NCBI GenBank assembly: GCA_017467305.1
Contig: JAFTSM010000061.1
Span: 1 to 38,226 of the forward strand
DNA from: Candidatus Gastranaerophilales bacterium
GTDB taxonomy: Bacteria; Cyanobacteriota; Vampirovibrionia; Gastranaerophilales; Gastranaerophilaceae
Direction: 5' to 3'
DNA length: 38,226 nucleotides
A model generated the notes under the pieces. It was not told the DNA's origin, did not search any database, and worked only from the letters and a program-made list of their open reading frames with translations. The translations under genes and the position numbers were made by a program. Shown here piece after piece: positions 1 through 8,270 of this stretch; the stretch's first letter is position 1, and each line of letters opens with the position of its first letter.

Positions 1-96
1 GGATAGTTATAACATCTTATTGAAGAAACAACAAGACACGCACTGTTTGAACGAAGTGAGTTTGCGTGTCTATACTGAAATTGATGTTATCTATCC
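1..96. repeat. Nested inverted repeat (mosaic intergenic element), cut by window start
   Basis: The outer arms are ggatagttataacatc at 1-16 and gatgttatctatcc at 83-96, which pair apart from a 2-base difference. Inside them gacacgca at 35-42 pairs with tgcgtgtc at 63-70. The same outer arms recur around 14937-15132, so this is one copy of a dispersed palindromic element. No reading frame is evident. It may extend left of the window. Confidence 0.6.
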
Positions 97-115
97 GTAG
101 AACTAGGACGCTATT

Positions 116-177
116 TTTATTTCCTTTGATATATATTCTGGATTGCCACAAAAATCAAAGATTTTTTCGCAATGACT
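116..177 (-). repeat. Dispersed intergenic repeat, copy 1
   Basis: Read on the minus strand, this stretch begins gtcattgcgaaaaaatc and ends atatatcaaaggaaataaa. It is nearly the same as 14860-14921 on the plus strand, with a handful of substitutions and one-base indels. Both copies lie next to the ggatag/ctatcc inverted repeat. The start resembles the widespread GTCATTGCGAG...GCAATCCAG intergenic repeat of low-GC bacteria. It sits just downstream of the radA stop codon. Confidence 0.7.
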
Positions 178-211
178 TATATCCATAACATATTTATGTA
201 CAAGCAACATT

Positions 212-1579
212 TTATTTCTTGCTCACGCAAACTCTAATGGCGTGCATTAAATTTGGTACTTCAATTACTTCTATTTCAAAATTACTTGGTAATTTTTTGC
301 TTAGTTTTGGAACTATTGCTTTTTTAAATCCAAGTTTTTGTGCTTCATAAATACGTTTTTCTAAATTAGAAACATTTCTTATTTCACCAGATAAACTTAT
401 TTCACCTATAATCACACAATCAGGGTCAACAACTACATCACGATAGCAAGTTGCAATAGCAAGTGCAATACCTAAATCGGCTGCTGGTTCATCAATCTCA
501 ATACCACCTATAACATTTACATAAACATCATGTTTTGATAGGTTTAAGCCAATTCTTTTTTCTAAAACAGCGATAATTTGTAAAAGCCTATTATATTCTA
601 GCCCTGTTGCAACACGTCTTGGGGCTGGGTATGAAGTTGCACCAACTAATGCTTGAACTTCAACTAATAAAGCTCTAGTTCCCTCGTTTGTTGCTATAAT
701 AACACTACCAGGAGTTGCGGAATCTGTGCGTTCTTTCATAAATAATTCACTTGGGTTTGTAACTTCTTCTAACCCATTTTCAACCATATTGAAAACGCCA
801 ATTTCATTTGTTGAACCAAAACGGTTTTTGATAGAACGCAACAATCTTTGGGACTTATACTTATCACCTTCAAAATATATAACAGTATCAACCATGTGTT
901 CTAAAACCTTAGGGCCAGCAATATTACCGTCTTTTGTCACATGCCCGATAACAATAACTGTAATGTTTTTATTCTTAGCTATATCCATTAAAGCATTTGT
1001 ACATTCACGTATTTGAGAAACACTACCAGATGAGCTTGTAATATTTGTTGTATAGATTGATTGAATTGAGTCTATAACCAAAATTTCTGGCTTTAAGTTA
1101 TCAAGTTGAGTGATAACTGCTTCAAGGTTTGTTTGAGAATAAACATATAAATTATCTGTATTAACATTCAATCTTTGGGCACGAAGTTTAACTTGAGAAC
1201 CAGATTCTTCGGCGCAAACATATAAAAGTTTTTTACCTTGTCTGCAAATATTTCCAGCTGTTTGAAGTACTAAAGTAGATTTACCAATTCCAGGATCACC
1301 AGCTAAAAGAACAAGAGAACCTTGAACCAGACCACCACCTAAAACACGGTCTAATTCTTCAAAACCACTTGGAACTTTAATACTTTCTGTAATTTCAATT
1401 TCATTTATTAAACAAACTGGGCTATCATCAATCACAACACTTTGACTAGGTGTTTGTGTTTTGATTTCAACTTCTTCAACCAATGTTCCCCAATTATTAC
1501 AGTCTGGACATTTACCTATATATTTTAGTGTTTCATATCCACAATTTTGGCATACCCACTTTGTTTTAACTTTCGCCAT
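212..1579 (-). CDS. radA: DNA repair protein RadA (Sms)
   Basis: RadA is a RecA-like ATPase that drives branch migration during recombinational repair. The 455-residue length is normal for the family. The N-terminal zinc finger has C10, C13, C24 and C27. The Walker A motif GDPGIGKST is at residues 94-102 and the RadA signature KNRFG at 251-255. The C-terminal part (about 290-455) is the Lon-like domain, with GGIEIDEPAADLGIALAIA visible. The ATG is preceded by a weak purine stretch (agagaa). The upstream gene on the same strand overlaps it by 14 bases, so the two are probably co-transcribed. The call is firm. Confidence 0.97.
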   Translation of the reverse strand: MAKVKTKWVCQNCGYETLKYIGKCPDCNNWGTLVEEVEIKTQTPSQSVVIDDSPVCLINEIEITESIKVPSGFEELDRVLGGGLVQGSLVLLAGDPGIGKSTLVLQTAGNICRQGKKLLYVCAEESGSQVKLRAQRLNVNTDNLYVYSQTNLEAVITQLDNLKPEILVIDSIQSIYTTNITSSSGSVSQIRECTNALMDIAKNKNITVIVIGHVTKDGNIAGPKVLEHMVDTVIYFEGDKYKSQRLLRSIKNRFGSTNEIGVFNMVENGLEEVTNPSELFMKERTDSATPGSVIIATNEGTRALLVEVQALVGATSYPAPRRVATGLEYNRLLQIIAVLEKRIGLNLSKHDVYVNVIGGIEIDEPAADLGIALAIATCYRDVVVDPDCVIIGEISLSGEIRNVSNLEKRIYEAQKLGFKKAIVPKLSKKLPSNFEIEVIEVPNLMHAIRVCVSKK

Positions 1580-2567
1580 TTTGTATTTTCTCTTTTCGTT
1601 GTTCTCTTAGATTTTCTTTATAGTCAATTGTATGAACGTGTTTTATTACTGTGTTTGAAATCAATAATAAAAATGGATTTATTCCTGGACTTGTGTTCAT
1701 AAATACTTGAGTTTCTGATTTTTCATCCTTTTTCTTGTTGAAGGCTTCTTTAACATCTAATAATAAATTAATATTGATATTGTGTTTTTTACTTTCTTCT
1801 TTCATTAATTCAACAAAATCTTTTTGAGGGAATGTTTGTGAAGAAGTAAATTGTATTTTTATACCATCTTGTTCTGTTTTATAAACGATAGCTTGAATGT
1901 TTCCATAGTTTTCTGTAGAAATTAATAGAGTAATAAAATCATCAGCACCTACACCACCATCAGCACCCGCTCCAGCAATTTCTAATTTAAAAGCATTTGG
2001 GTCGGTTAATGGTAACCAAGGTAAATACATTAGCATTGTTGTTCTAATTGTTTGAACATCAGAGCTAGCCGATGCCGATACAAATGAAATCAACTTAGAA
2101 AGTTCTGACGTTTGTTCATCTTTGATACTCAAGCCTAGTTGATTAAACTGTGCAAGCATTTTATAAAGGTTACTCATTGCTTCTTTAGAATTAGTTTGCA
2201 ACATAGAAGCTAATTGACCAGTATTTAAACTAGAAGCTAATAACATCAATGCTGTTTTTTGTGCAGTTTCCTTTGGCATATTAGCAAGTTGAGTTAAAAG
2301 CTGGTCAAAATTCTTTGGCATTTGAAGCAAGTCTTTTAACATATTAGCTGTTTGTTGTTGGTTTAAAAGAGCCAATTCTGTAACTGTTTGTGCCAATTGT
2401 TGAGTTGTTTGAGGCAAAAACGGCTGAGCAATATATGGTGCATTTGATTGTGGTTGTGGTTGCCCAATCAAAGGTTGTTGGGTATTTTGCACATTGCTAT
2501 TTTGAACACCTCGATTAAAGTTGTTCAAAAAATTATTTGTAAATTGATTCCAGTTTATATTAGACAT
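1566..2567 (-). CDS. Hypothetical Gln/Asn-rich protein, possible FliK-like C-terminal domain
   Basis: The product is about 333 residues from the chosen ATG; an alternative ATG 18 bases upstream (position 2585) adds MCYFID. Neither start has a strong Shine-Dalgarno site, and the downstream one gives the more natural N-terminus MSNINWNQF. Residues 1-75 are rich in Asn, Gln and Pro and look disordered. About 75-180 is helical and Ala/Leu/Gln-rich. After about 195 comes a predicted beta-rich segment (FITLLISTENYGNIQAIVY, then IKIQFTSS) that loosely resembles the C-terminal core of flagellar hook-length proteins (FliK). That likeness is by eye and weak. The gene overlaps radA by 14 bases. There is no signal peptide or clear membrane segment. 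Confidence 0.75.
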   Translation of the reverse strand: MSNINWNQFTNNFLNNFNRGVQNSNVQNTQQPLIGQPQPQSNAPYIAQPFLPQTTQQLAQTVTELALLNQQQTANMLKDLLQMPKNFDQLLTQLANMPKETAQKTALMLLASSLNTGQLASMLQTNSKEAMSNLYKMLAQFNQLGLSIKDEQTSELSKLISFVSASASSDVQTIRTTMLMYLPWLPLTDPNAFKLEIAGAGADGGVGADDFITLLISTENYGNIQAIVYKTEQDGIKIQFTSSQTFPQKDFVELMKEESKKHNININLLLDVKEAFNKKKDEKSETQVFMNTSPGINPFLLLISNTVIKHVHTIDYKENLREQRKEKIQNGES

Positions 2568-2805
2568 ATCTATAAAGTAACACATTTTCTACCAGAATTA
2601 ATATATTACTGGAATATTTATTAAAGATATTTACAGAAAAATCAATTTTTATACTCTTTTTAAGCATAATGTTCTCTCTTAAACATAGAAAATAAAAAAT
2701 ATGAATATTAAAAATTTACTATAGTATTTGATATGGATATGGATTTGTATTTGTAAATTAATTTTAATATTTGAAATAATTAATGGAAAAATGTTTTTTT
2801 ACAGT

Positions 2806-2839
2806 GTTTAGAATAGTTGTTAAAAAAGGTGTTCTAAAC
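2806..2839 (+). promoter_or_regulatory. Inverted repeat enclosing the ribosome-binding site of the ADP-ribosylglycohydrolase gene
   Basis: GTTTAGAA at 2806-2813 and TTCTAAAC at 2832-2839 are perfect 8-base inverted repeats separated by 18 bases. The loop holds the only Shine-Dalgarno-like stretch (aaaaaaggtg), and the right arm ends two bases before the ATG at 2842. As RNA it could hold the start region in a hairpin; as DNA it could be an operator. Either role is inference. Confidence 0.4.
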
Positions 2840-2841
2840 TC

Positions 2842-4140
2842 ATGAAAATAAATTATTCTTTCCCTCAATGTTATGATATAAAAAAACAAATTACATTTTC
2901 TCAAACTGCAAGTGCAAACAAGCCACAAAAAAATTCGAATAATGATGTAATATTTAATACATATGCTAATTACAACAGATTACTTACAAATGAATCATTT
3001 AAAAGAAATATGATTTCATTTCAAGGTGTTGAACGAGTAAGTAATGATAATCTTGATACACAAAGAACACAACAAATTAAAGGGTGTTTATTAGGTGGTG
3101 CTGTTGGTGATGCTCTTGGCGCAAAAATAGAAGCATATACATATGATCGAATAAAAGAAAAATATGGTGAATCAGGTTTACATTATATTCCAAAAACTAG
3201 TGGTGTTTATCAAGTAACTGATGATACTCAAATGTCACTATTTACAATAGAAGCATTATTAAAGAGTTATCTTCGTAATCATAACTTAGAAACAGAGCCA
3301 AGTTATTCTATAATTTATGATTCTTATTTAGATTGGTATAGTACTCAAACAAAAAGCCCTGAATGTGCATATTCTGAAAGTGGATTATTAGGTAATCCTG
3401 CAATGTATCATCAGAGAGGTCCTGGTTATACTTGTATGACTGCGTTAAAAGAAGGTTCTCCTGGAACAATTGAAAATCCTGTTAATAATTCATATGGTAA
3501 TGGTGGAATTATGCGTAGTGCACCTATTGGGTTATTATACAAAGATCCCGAATTGGCATTTACCGTAGCTGCTAAGTCTACTGCGTTAACACATGGCCAT
3601 CCAGATGCGTATCTAGCCGCTGGCTGTTTTGCTGCAATTATATCAAATATAATGTCAGGCAATGATCTTGAAACAGCAATTAATGTTTCAAAAACTATAC
3701 TTAAACAACACGATTCACATGAATATGTTTTAGAAAATATAGATAAAGCATTAGAATTATCAAAAGAAGATAATGATCCTGTTGAAACTATTGAAAAACA
3801 ATTTGGTAAGGGGGCTAATGCTGCTGAAACATTAGGTATAGCATTATACTCTGTATTAAGACATCCTGATAACTATAAAAAAACTATAATTACTGCTGTA
3901 AACCATAGTGGGGATAGTGATACAACAGGTGCTGTTGCTGGTAATATTTGTGGTGCATATATAGGAATAAACAAAATGCCTCGAAGTTGGATAGAAAATA
4001 TAGAGCATTCATCTTTGCTGGATAAATATGCTAAAGACATATATCAGGTTATTAATATAAATTCAAAAAAATCAAGTGATACAAGTAGTAGTTATCAAAC
4101 AAGCATTCATCAGCGTTGGGATGATGATAAATTTGTTTAA
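2842..4140 (+). CDS. ADP-ribosylglycohydrolase family protein (DraG/ARH-like)
   Basis: The 432-residue protein has a non-conserved N-terminal extension (about residues 1-78) followed by a full ADP-ribosylglycohydrolase domain. Visible family motifs are GCLLGGAVGDALGAKIE from about residue 80, the metal-binding TDDT at 126-129, GNGGIMRSAPIG, LTHGHPDA, and the C-terminal metal motif GDSDTTGA (D358, D360). Family members are dinuclear Mg/Mn enzymes that remove ADP-ribose from arginine or related acceptors. The extension contains ISFQG at 58-62, like the FG motif in other local proteins. The gene converges on a putative ADP-ribosyltransferase gene and overlaps it by 4 bases, the two stop codons sharing TTAA. 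It may therefore reverse or neutralise that enzyme, as the hydrolase immunity protein Tri1 does for the effector Tre1. Pairing is inference; the family call is firm. Confidence 0.92.
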   Translation: MKINYSFPQCYDIKKQITFSQTASANKPQKNSNNDVIFNTYANYNRLLTNESFKRNMISFQGVERVSNDNLDTQRTQQIKGCLLGGAVGDALGAKIEAYTYDRIKEKYGESGLHYIPKTSGVYQVTDDTQMSLFTIEALLKSYLRNHNLETEPSYSIIYDSYLDWYSTQTKSPECAYSESGLLGNPAMYHQRGPGYTCMTALKEGSPGTIENPVNNSYGNGGIMRSAPIGLLYKDPELAFTVAAKSTALTHGHPDAYLAAGCFAAIISNIMSGNDLETAINVSKTILKQHDSHEYVLENIDKALELSKEDNDPVETIEKQFGKGANAAETLGIALYSVLRHPDNYKKTIITAVNHSGDSDTTGAVAGNICGAYIGINKMPRSWIENIEHSSLLDKYAKDIYQVININSKKSSDTSSSYQTSIHQRWDDDKFV

Positions 4141-7100
4141 TTAGATACATCGGCATCTATATAAAATTTTCCATCTACAAATTCAATTTTTTTTATCTTT
4201 ATTTTTGCACCTTTATCTACTAATACTTCATATTCATAAGTTGCATTATGTGAGCAGGCATCAATATAAGCACCGTGAGTATTGCCTAAAGTTGTAAAAT
4301 TCCATACAATTTGACGATCTTGCCTGTTATGATCATAAGCACCACTTTTCAATATACTTGTCGACAAGAAACTTTTTTGGTTTATTATCTGACCTTGAAT
4401 TGTGCTGTTTATATCTTCTAAATCTACATCTTCACCGTTCGCATATGATTCTAATAGGTCGGATAATTTTTGACCAGAATATTTTCCACTTTTCAATTCT
4501 AAATTACTAAAAATACTATATTTATCTGTTCTGTATAGCTTAGTTTCTGTCGGCAGTTCAAAACTTTTCAAGAATGAACTTAATAGCGGTATTTGTTTCT
4601 TTGCGTACGCTATCATTTGTGTTTGGGATTTCTGATATGCAATGCCAGAGGCTAATTTTGGCACATCTTCCCCTCTTAATATTGCATTAATGTACTGATA
4701 CAGTCCTGATTTGTATTTATTTAATGAATTAAATATTTCAGCATCAGTTCCGTCGAATTGAAAATCTTGCATTCTTTTTATGGTTTCATATATTACTGAA
4801 ACTTCTTTATCTCCAATTTCTCCCGTATCATAGTAAAGTCGAACTAATTTAAGAGTTTCTTCGGCTTTTAATACAAGTGCTTGTATACCAGGTGAACCTA
4901 AACTGTCCTCTGAACCATTGAAAGATGAATATTTATATCCGTCAATAGCATCAAGCATATCTCCAATAGATACATTTTCTTTTGGAGTACTTAGATCGGT
5001 AACTCTATAAGTATTTGCATCTATTTTTTCTATTTGAATATTGTCTTCTACTCTTATAGTACCAACTTCTGCGTGTAGAAGAGCATGTTTTAGTGATTTA
5101 AACTTAGAATTACCGAGTTTTGGTAACTTTAGTCTAAGTTCATCTATACCAACATCAATGCTTCTTCCATCTTCTGCAATTGGTGTTTTTGTGTCTGTTT
5201 CTCCCGTAACATCAACAGTTTTAACGATATCTACACTACCAAGGGAAGAATTTCCTCTTAAATTCACACCAATATTATCACCACTTTCAGGGTGATCAAG
5301 TTCAATAGTTTTAGTGTTTTCTGAAGATTCACTTTTTGGTTTTATTGGAGTCAGTTCACCTGTTTCTGGATTGAATACGAAACCTCTAGGAGAGTTTTCT
5401 TCAACTGGCTTATCTACTTCAATTTCTGGAGCATTATTTTCTTTTGGTGCTTCTAATTTTGGAACATCTGCTTCTGGATTTGCTTCAATTACAGTTCTTT
5501 GAAAGTCATCAAAACTTGTATCATCAACTTTTACACCAGAAGTTTCTAAATATGTTCTTGCACCAGCAGAATCTCCATCTAAAACCATTTTTCCAGCTGT
5601 CGCATATACTGCTGCTTGTCCTGAAGAATTATTAATCTTGGCACTAGATAAACCAGTTAAAATACCAATAAGTTGGTTTTTGCCTTCGCCTAAGAATCTA
5701 TCTAATGACCAATATTCATCTGAATCCAAAAACTCGCCAGTTGTAATCAATGACTGACCTTGCGCTATTGCATAATCTGCACCTAATGACAATAACATAT
5801 CAGCACTTGTTTCTGCTGCTTGACCAGCAATATAAGATGTGACATTGCTTGCACCAGCTTGAGTTGCAAGATTAGATACCGTCGTATTAATGTTATTTGT
5901 TAAACCACCTATAGCACGACCAGTTGCATAAGATACAACTTCTACACCAGTTTCTAACGCATTTTCACCAAGTTCTTCTTTTGTTAATCCGTCTTTATCT
6001 GTTGTGTCATCAACTAAATCCATTGCGTTATCCATAAACATGCCACCTAGTGATACATATTTACCCGCAGTCATTAACGCTGCACCAACTGGTGCTGCAG
6101 GTGGAAATACGAATGATACAACAGCGCCAACAACAATACAAGTTATACCTACAGTCGAGATAGCTGCTGATAATTTATCTGCAAAACCTTCTTGGTCTTG
6201 AGAATATTTTTCTACTAAGTCTTGAATACCAGTACTTTTACCAAAAGTATCTAATTGACACAGTGCATATTCTTTTGTTACATCTTCAACGCTCATTCCA
6301 GTTGCTTTTTCAAACTCTTCCATATAGTTTTCATCATATTGGCAACCAACCATCATTGCTGAATATGTATTTGCAACATCCATATATCTATCTATTTTCT
6401 CTTTTGAATAAGTAGTTCCAGTATAATACTCATACGCCTCTTCAAAAGACATTTCACTTTCACCATTTATTGCTGCAGTTAAACCAGCAACCATTTCTTC
6501 TTGCTTAGCTATCATTTCTTCTACATCTTTATCTGATATTCCTAAGCCAGTTAATTCTTTTAATCCATTATAGCCACCAGCTACCCAACCATCTTTATCT
6601 TCTTGTGTTCCAAATACTGATTTCATTGTTTCAAGATTAGATGTTAATGATTGAATTACATACTCTTGATATTCTTCTTCTGTTTCAAATCCTACTGGTT
6701 GTGATAATAAATATTGTGAATATTCACTAACTGTTGCTGTAGCACCACCGCCTATGTCTATTACACTATCAGCACCAAGTTCTGCTATCTTTGTTTTATC
6801 TATATCAATATAATTACTATCTTCTATAACTGTATCTTTTTTACTTGTTTTTAATTTTTCTACTTCTGTATTCTCTATATTTAATGAATTACTTCCACCA
6901 CCAGATTTTAATTTATCTACAGAAGAATCTGTAGCAATTACATTATCGCTTCCACCGCCAGTTTTAACTTTATTTGCTTCTGTTTTATTTAAATTAACTG
7001 TATCTTCTCCAGATGCTGTTTTTAACACTTCAACATCTGAATTACTTGCTGTTACACTATCACTTCCAGCACCAGTATTTATCTTATCTACTGTTGAATT

Positions 7101-7691
7101 CTCAATTACTACATTATCTATACCTCTTCCAGTTGTTAATTTCCCAACATTAGAGTTATAGATTTTTATCTCATCATTACCCTTATCTGTATCTAATTTT
7201 TTAATATCAGAATCATAGATTGTAATCTTTGCATCTTTATTTCCAGCGTTTATAGTAGCACCATTTGCACCTACTATAATTACTTCACCAGTTGATTTAT
7301 TTTCATAGATTTTTACACCTTCAATATCTTCTAAGTCTATCTTTGTTCCACTTGATGTTTTGAAAGTATAATCTTTTACCTCATTACTCAAAAACTTATT
7401 ATTTGCTTTTGGCTCCAAGCTATTCCATTCTTTAGGGTCTAGTTTTGTTTCATCAAAACTTTTTTCAGTACCTTGTTCTTCTGCTTCTTTCTTCTCTTCT
7501 AATCTTTTTTCCCACCAAAAGTATTCTTCATCTTTCATTTCTGTCGATGATGTTGGCATTACATCTGACTTCTCTGAAAATACAGAAACTTCATCATATG
7601 TTGAACTTGCAGAAGAACTAGAACCACTTCCTTGTGTGCTTCCTGTTGATGATGTTCCACTCAATTTCTTTATTATATCTGCAAAATCCAT
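4137..7691 (-). CDS. Large putative toxin/effector with C-terminal R-S-ExE ADP-ribosyltransferase domain
   Basis: The 1184-residue protein has no classical signal peptide. It begins with a Ser/Thr/Gly-rich stretch (about 9-33) and a charged region. Seven tandem 19-residue repeats follow at 154-285. Then comes a helical region, a hydrophobic Gly/Ala/Pro segment around 510-550 that could cross a membrane, and a Pro/Glu-rich linker around 740-800. The last roughly 170 residues look like an ADP-ribosyltransferase: R1054 in LYRTDK, S1110-T1111-S1112 in FLSTSI, and E1153-Y-E1155 in TYEYEVLVDKGAKI, which is the order and ExE spacing of arginine-specific mono-ADP-ribosyltransferases. The layout (repeats, hydrophobic middle, C-terminal enzyme) resembles polymorphic toxins. 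It is convergent with the ADP-ribosylglycohydrolase gene. Target, export route and activity are unknown. Confidence 0.88.
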   Translation of the reverse strand: MDFADIIKKLSGTSSTGSTQGSGSSSSASSTYDEVSVFSEKSDVMPTSSTEMKDEEYFWWEKRLEEKKEAEEQGTEKSFDETKLDPKEWNSLEPKANNKFLSNEVKDYTFKTSSGTKIDLEDIEGVKIYENKSTGEVIIVGANGATINAGNKDAKITIYDSDIKKLDTDKGNDEIKIYNSNVGKLTTGRGIDNVVIENSTVDKINTGAGSDSVTASNSDVEVLKTASGEDTVNLNKTEANKVKTGGGSDNVIATDSSVDKLKSGGGSNSLNIENTEVEKLKTSKKDTVIEDSNYIDIDKTKIAELGADSVIDIGGGATATVSEYSQYLLSQPVGFETEEEYQEYVIQSLTSNLETMKSVFGTQEDKDGWVAGGYNGLKELTGLGISDKDVEEMIAKQEEMVAGLTAAINGESEMSFEEAYEYYTGTTYSKEKIDRYMDVANTYSAMMVGCQYDENYMEEFEKATGMSVEDVTKEYALCQLDTFGKSTGIQDLVEKYSQDQEGFADKLSAAISTVGITCIVVGAVVSFVFPPAAPVGAALMTAGKYVSLGGMFMDNAMDLVDDTTDKDGLTKEELGENALETGVEVVSYATGRAIGGLTNNINTTVSNLATQAGASNVTSYIAGQAAETSADMLLSLGADYAIAQGQSLITTGEFLDSDEYWSLDRFLGEGKNQLIGILTGLSSAKINNSSGQAAVYATAGKMVLDGDSAGARTYLETSGVKVDDTSFDDFQRTVIEANPEADVPKLEAPKENNAPEIEVDKPVEENSPRGFVFNPETGELTPIKPKSESSENTKTIELDHPESGDNIGVNLRGNSSLGSVDIVKTVDVTGETDTKTPIAEDGRSIDVGIDELRLKLPKLGNSKFKSLKHALLHAEVGTIRVEDNIQIEKIDANTYRVTDLSTPKENVSIGDMLDAIDGYKYSSFNGSEDSLGSPGIQALVLKAEETLKLVRLYYDTGEIGDKEVSVIYETIKRMQDFQFDGTDAEIFNSLNKYKSGLYQYINAILRGEDVPKLASGIAYQKSQTQMIAYAKKQIPLLSSFLKSFELPTETKLYRTDKYSIFSNLELKSGKYSGQKLSDLLESYANGEDVDLEDINSTIQGQIINQKSFLSTSILKSGAYDHNRQDRQIVWNFTTLGNTHGAYIDACSHNATYEYEVLVDKGAKIKIKKIEFVDGKFYIDADVSN
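6837..7232 (-). repeat. Seven tandem 19-residue (57-base) coding repeats
   Basis: Residues 154-285 of the ADP-ribosyltransferase-like protein consist of six 19-residue units and one of 18. The rough pattern is D-x-V-x-x-x-x-S/T-x-V-x-K-L-K-T-G-x-G-S, for example DNVVIENSTVDKINTGAGS and DNVIATDSSVDKLKSGGGS. Alternating short hydrophobic strands and Gly-Ser-Asp turns suggest a parallel beta-helix or a degenerate RTX-like roll. The classical GGxGxDxUx calcium nonapeptide is not intact. The unit sequences differ from one another at the DNA level, so the array is old. Confidence 0.85.
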
Positions 7692-7877
7692 ACTTATTTA
7701 GCCATAGTTATACAGTATGTTTATCGGCACTTTTGACTAATACTTTAATAGACAACTTTACAATCTTAATATTCATCCATTTACATGATTTAAATTTCTA
7801 CAAATGTAGTATATAATAATAGTAGAGATGTTATCTCTAAATACTGTTCACTTTCTCAACGAAGAAAGAAGGCATAT

Positions 7878-8147
7878 ATGTCTTTCGGTATCAATGGTCC
7901 AGACAGATTACCATCTATCCAAAAATCTCATCACACAAACGATGGGGGTGCTGGTAATTTAGGTTATTTTCAACAAGGTAAGAAAAAGAAAGACGAAAAA
8001 GAAGAACAGGACGTTTTTGAATTTTCTTCTAAAGAAGAAGAAAAGGAAGATGCGTTGATGATTGAACTTGATTCTATCGGTTCAAGAATTAAGCGAACTT
8101 GGATGAAATTACATAATCCATTTATGAAAGAAATCCCCGAAGAATAA
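7878..8147 (+). CDS. Small charged hypothetical protein
   Basis: The 89-residue protein is divergent from the ADP-ribosyltransferase gene. Its ATG has a good Shine-Dalgarno site (aagaagg, 5 bases upstream), and a TATAAT-like hexamer lies near 7811. It begins MSFGINGPDRLP, contains a Lys/Glu-rich stretch at about 35-58, and ends in a helical segment with IGSRIKRTWMKLHNPF. No domain is recognised. The Met-Ser-Phe-Gly start may be a variant of the FG motif seen in neighbouring small proteins. It is probably a real gene because of its ribosome-binding site and codon use. Confidence 0.7.
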   Translation: MSFGINGPDRLPSIQKSHHTNDGGAGNLGYFQQGKKKKDEKEEQDVFEFSSKEEEKEDALMIELDSIGSRIKRTWMKLHNPFMKEIPEE

Positions 8148-8192
8148 ATTCATCGGGGGTTATAGTAATGTGTGTACGTTTTTAATTCTTTT

Positions 8193-8264
8193 CTGGATTA
8201 CTTCGTCGTTATACTCCTCGTAATGACATTTTTAGTCACTGCGAGCGATAGCGTGGCAGTCCAG
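8193..8264. repeat. Two facing copies of the GTCATTGCGAG-type intergenic repeat
   Basis: On the minus strand 8228-8193 reads tgtcattacgaggag... ending gtaatccag. On the plus strand 8235-8264 reads gtcactgcgagcgatagcg then tggcagtccag. These match the start and end of the widespread GTCATTGCGAG...GCAATCCAG repeat and face each other head to head. The pair could form a long hairpin. It lies 6 bases from the clpB stop codon, so it may serve as a 3' end or terminator for clpB. Confidence 0.75.
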
Positions 8265-8270
8265 TCTATT

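Noticed and set aside
5041-5635. Several plus-strand frames inside the large toxin-like gene
   Set aside because: They are low-complexity shadows of the Glu/Ser/Pro-rich linker on the other strand.
6837-7232. CRISPR array
   Set aside because: The 57-base period is coding and in frame, and units differ in sequence without constant repeats and unique spacers.
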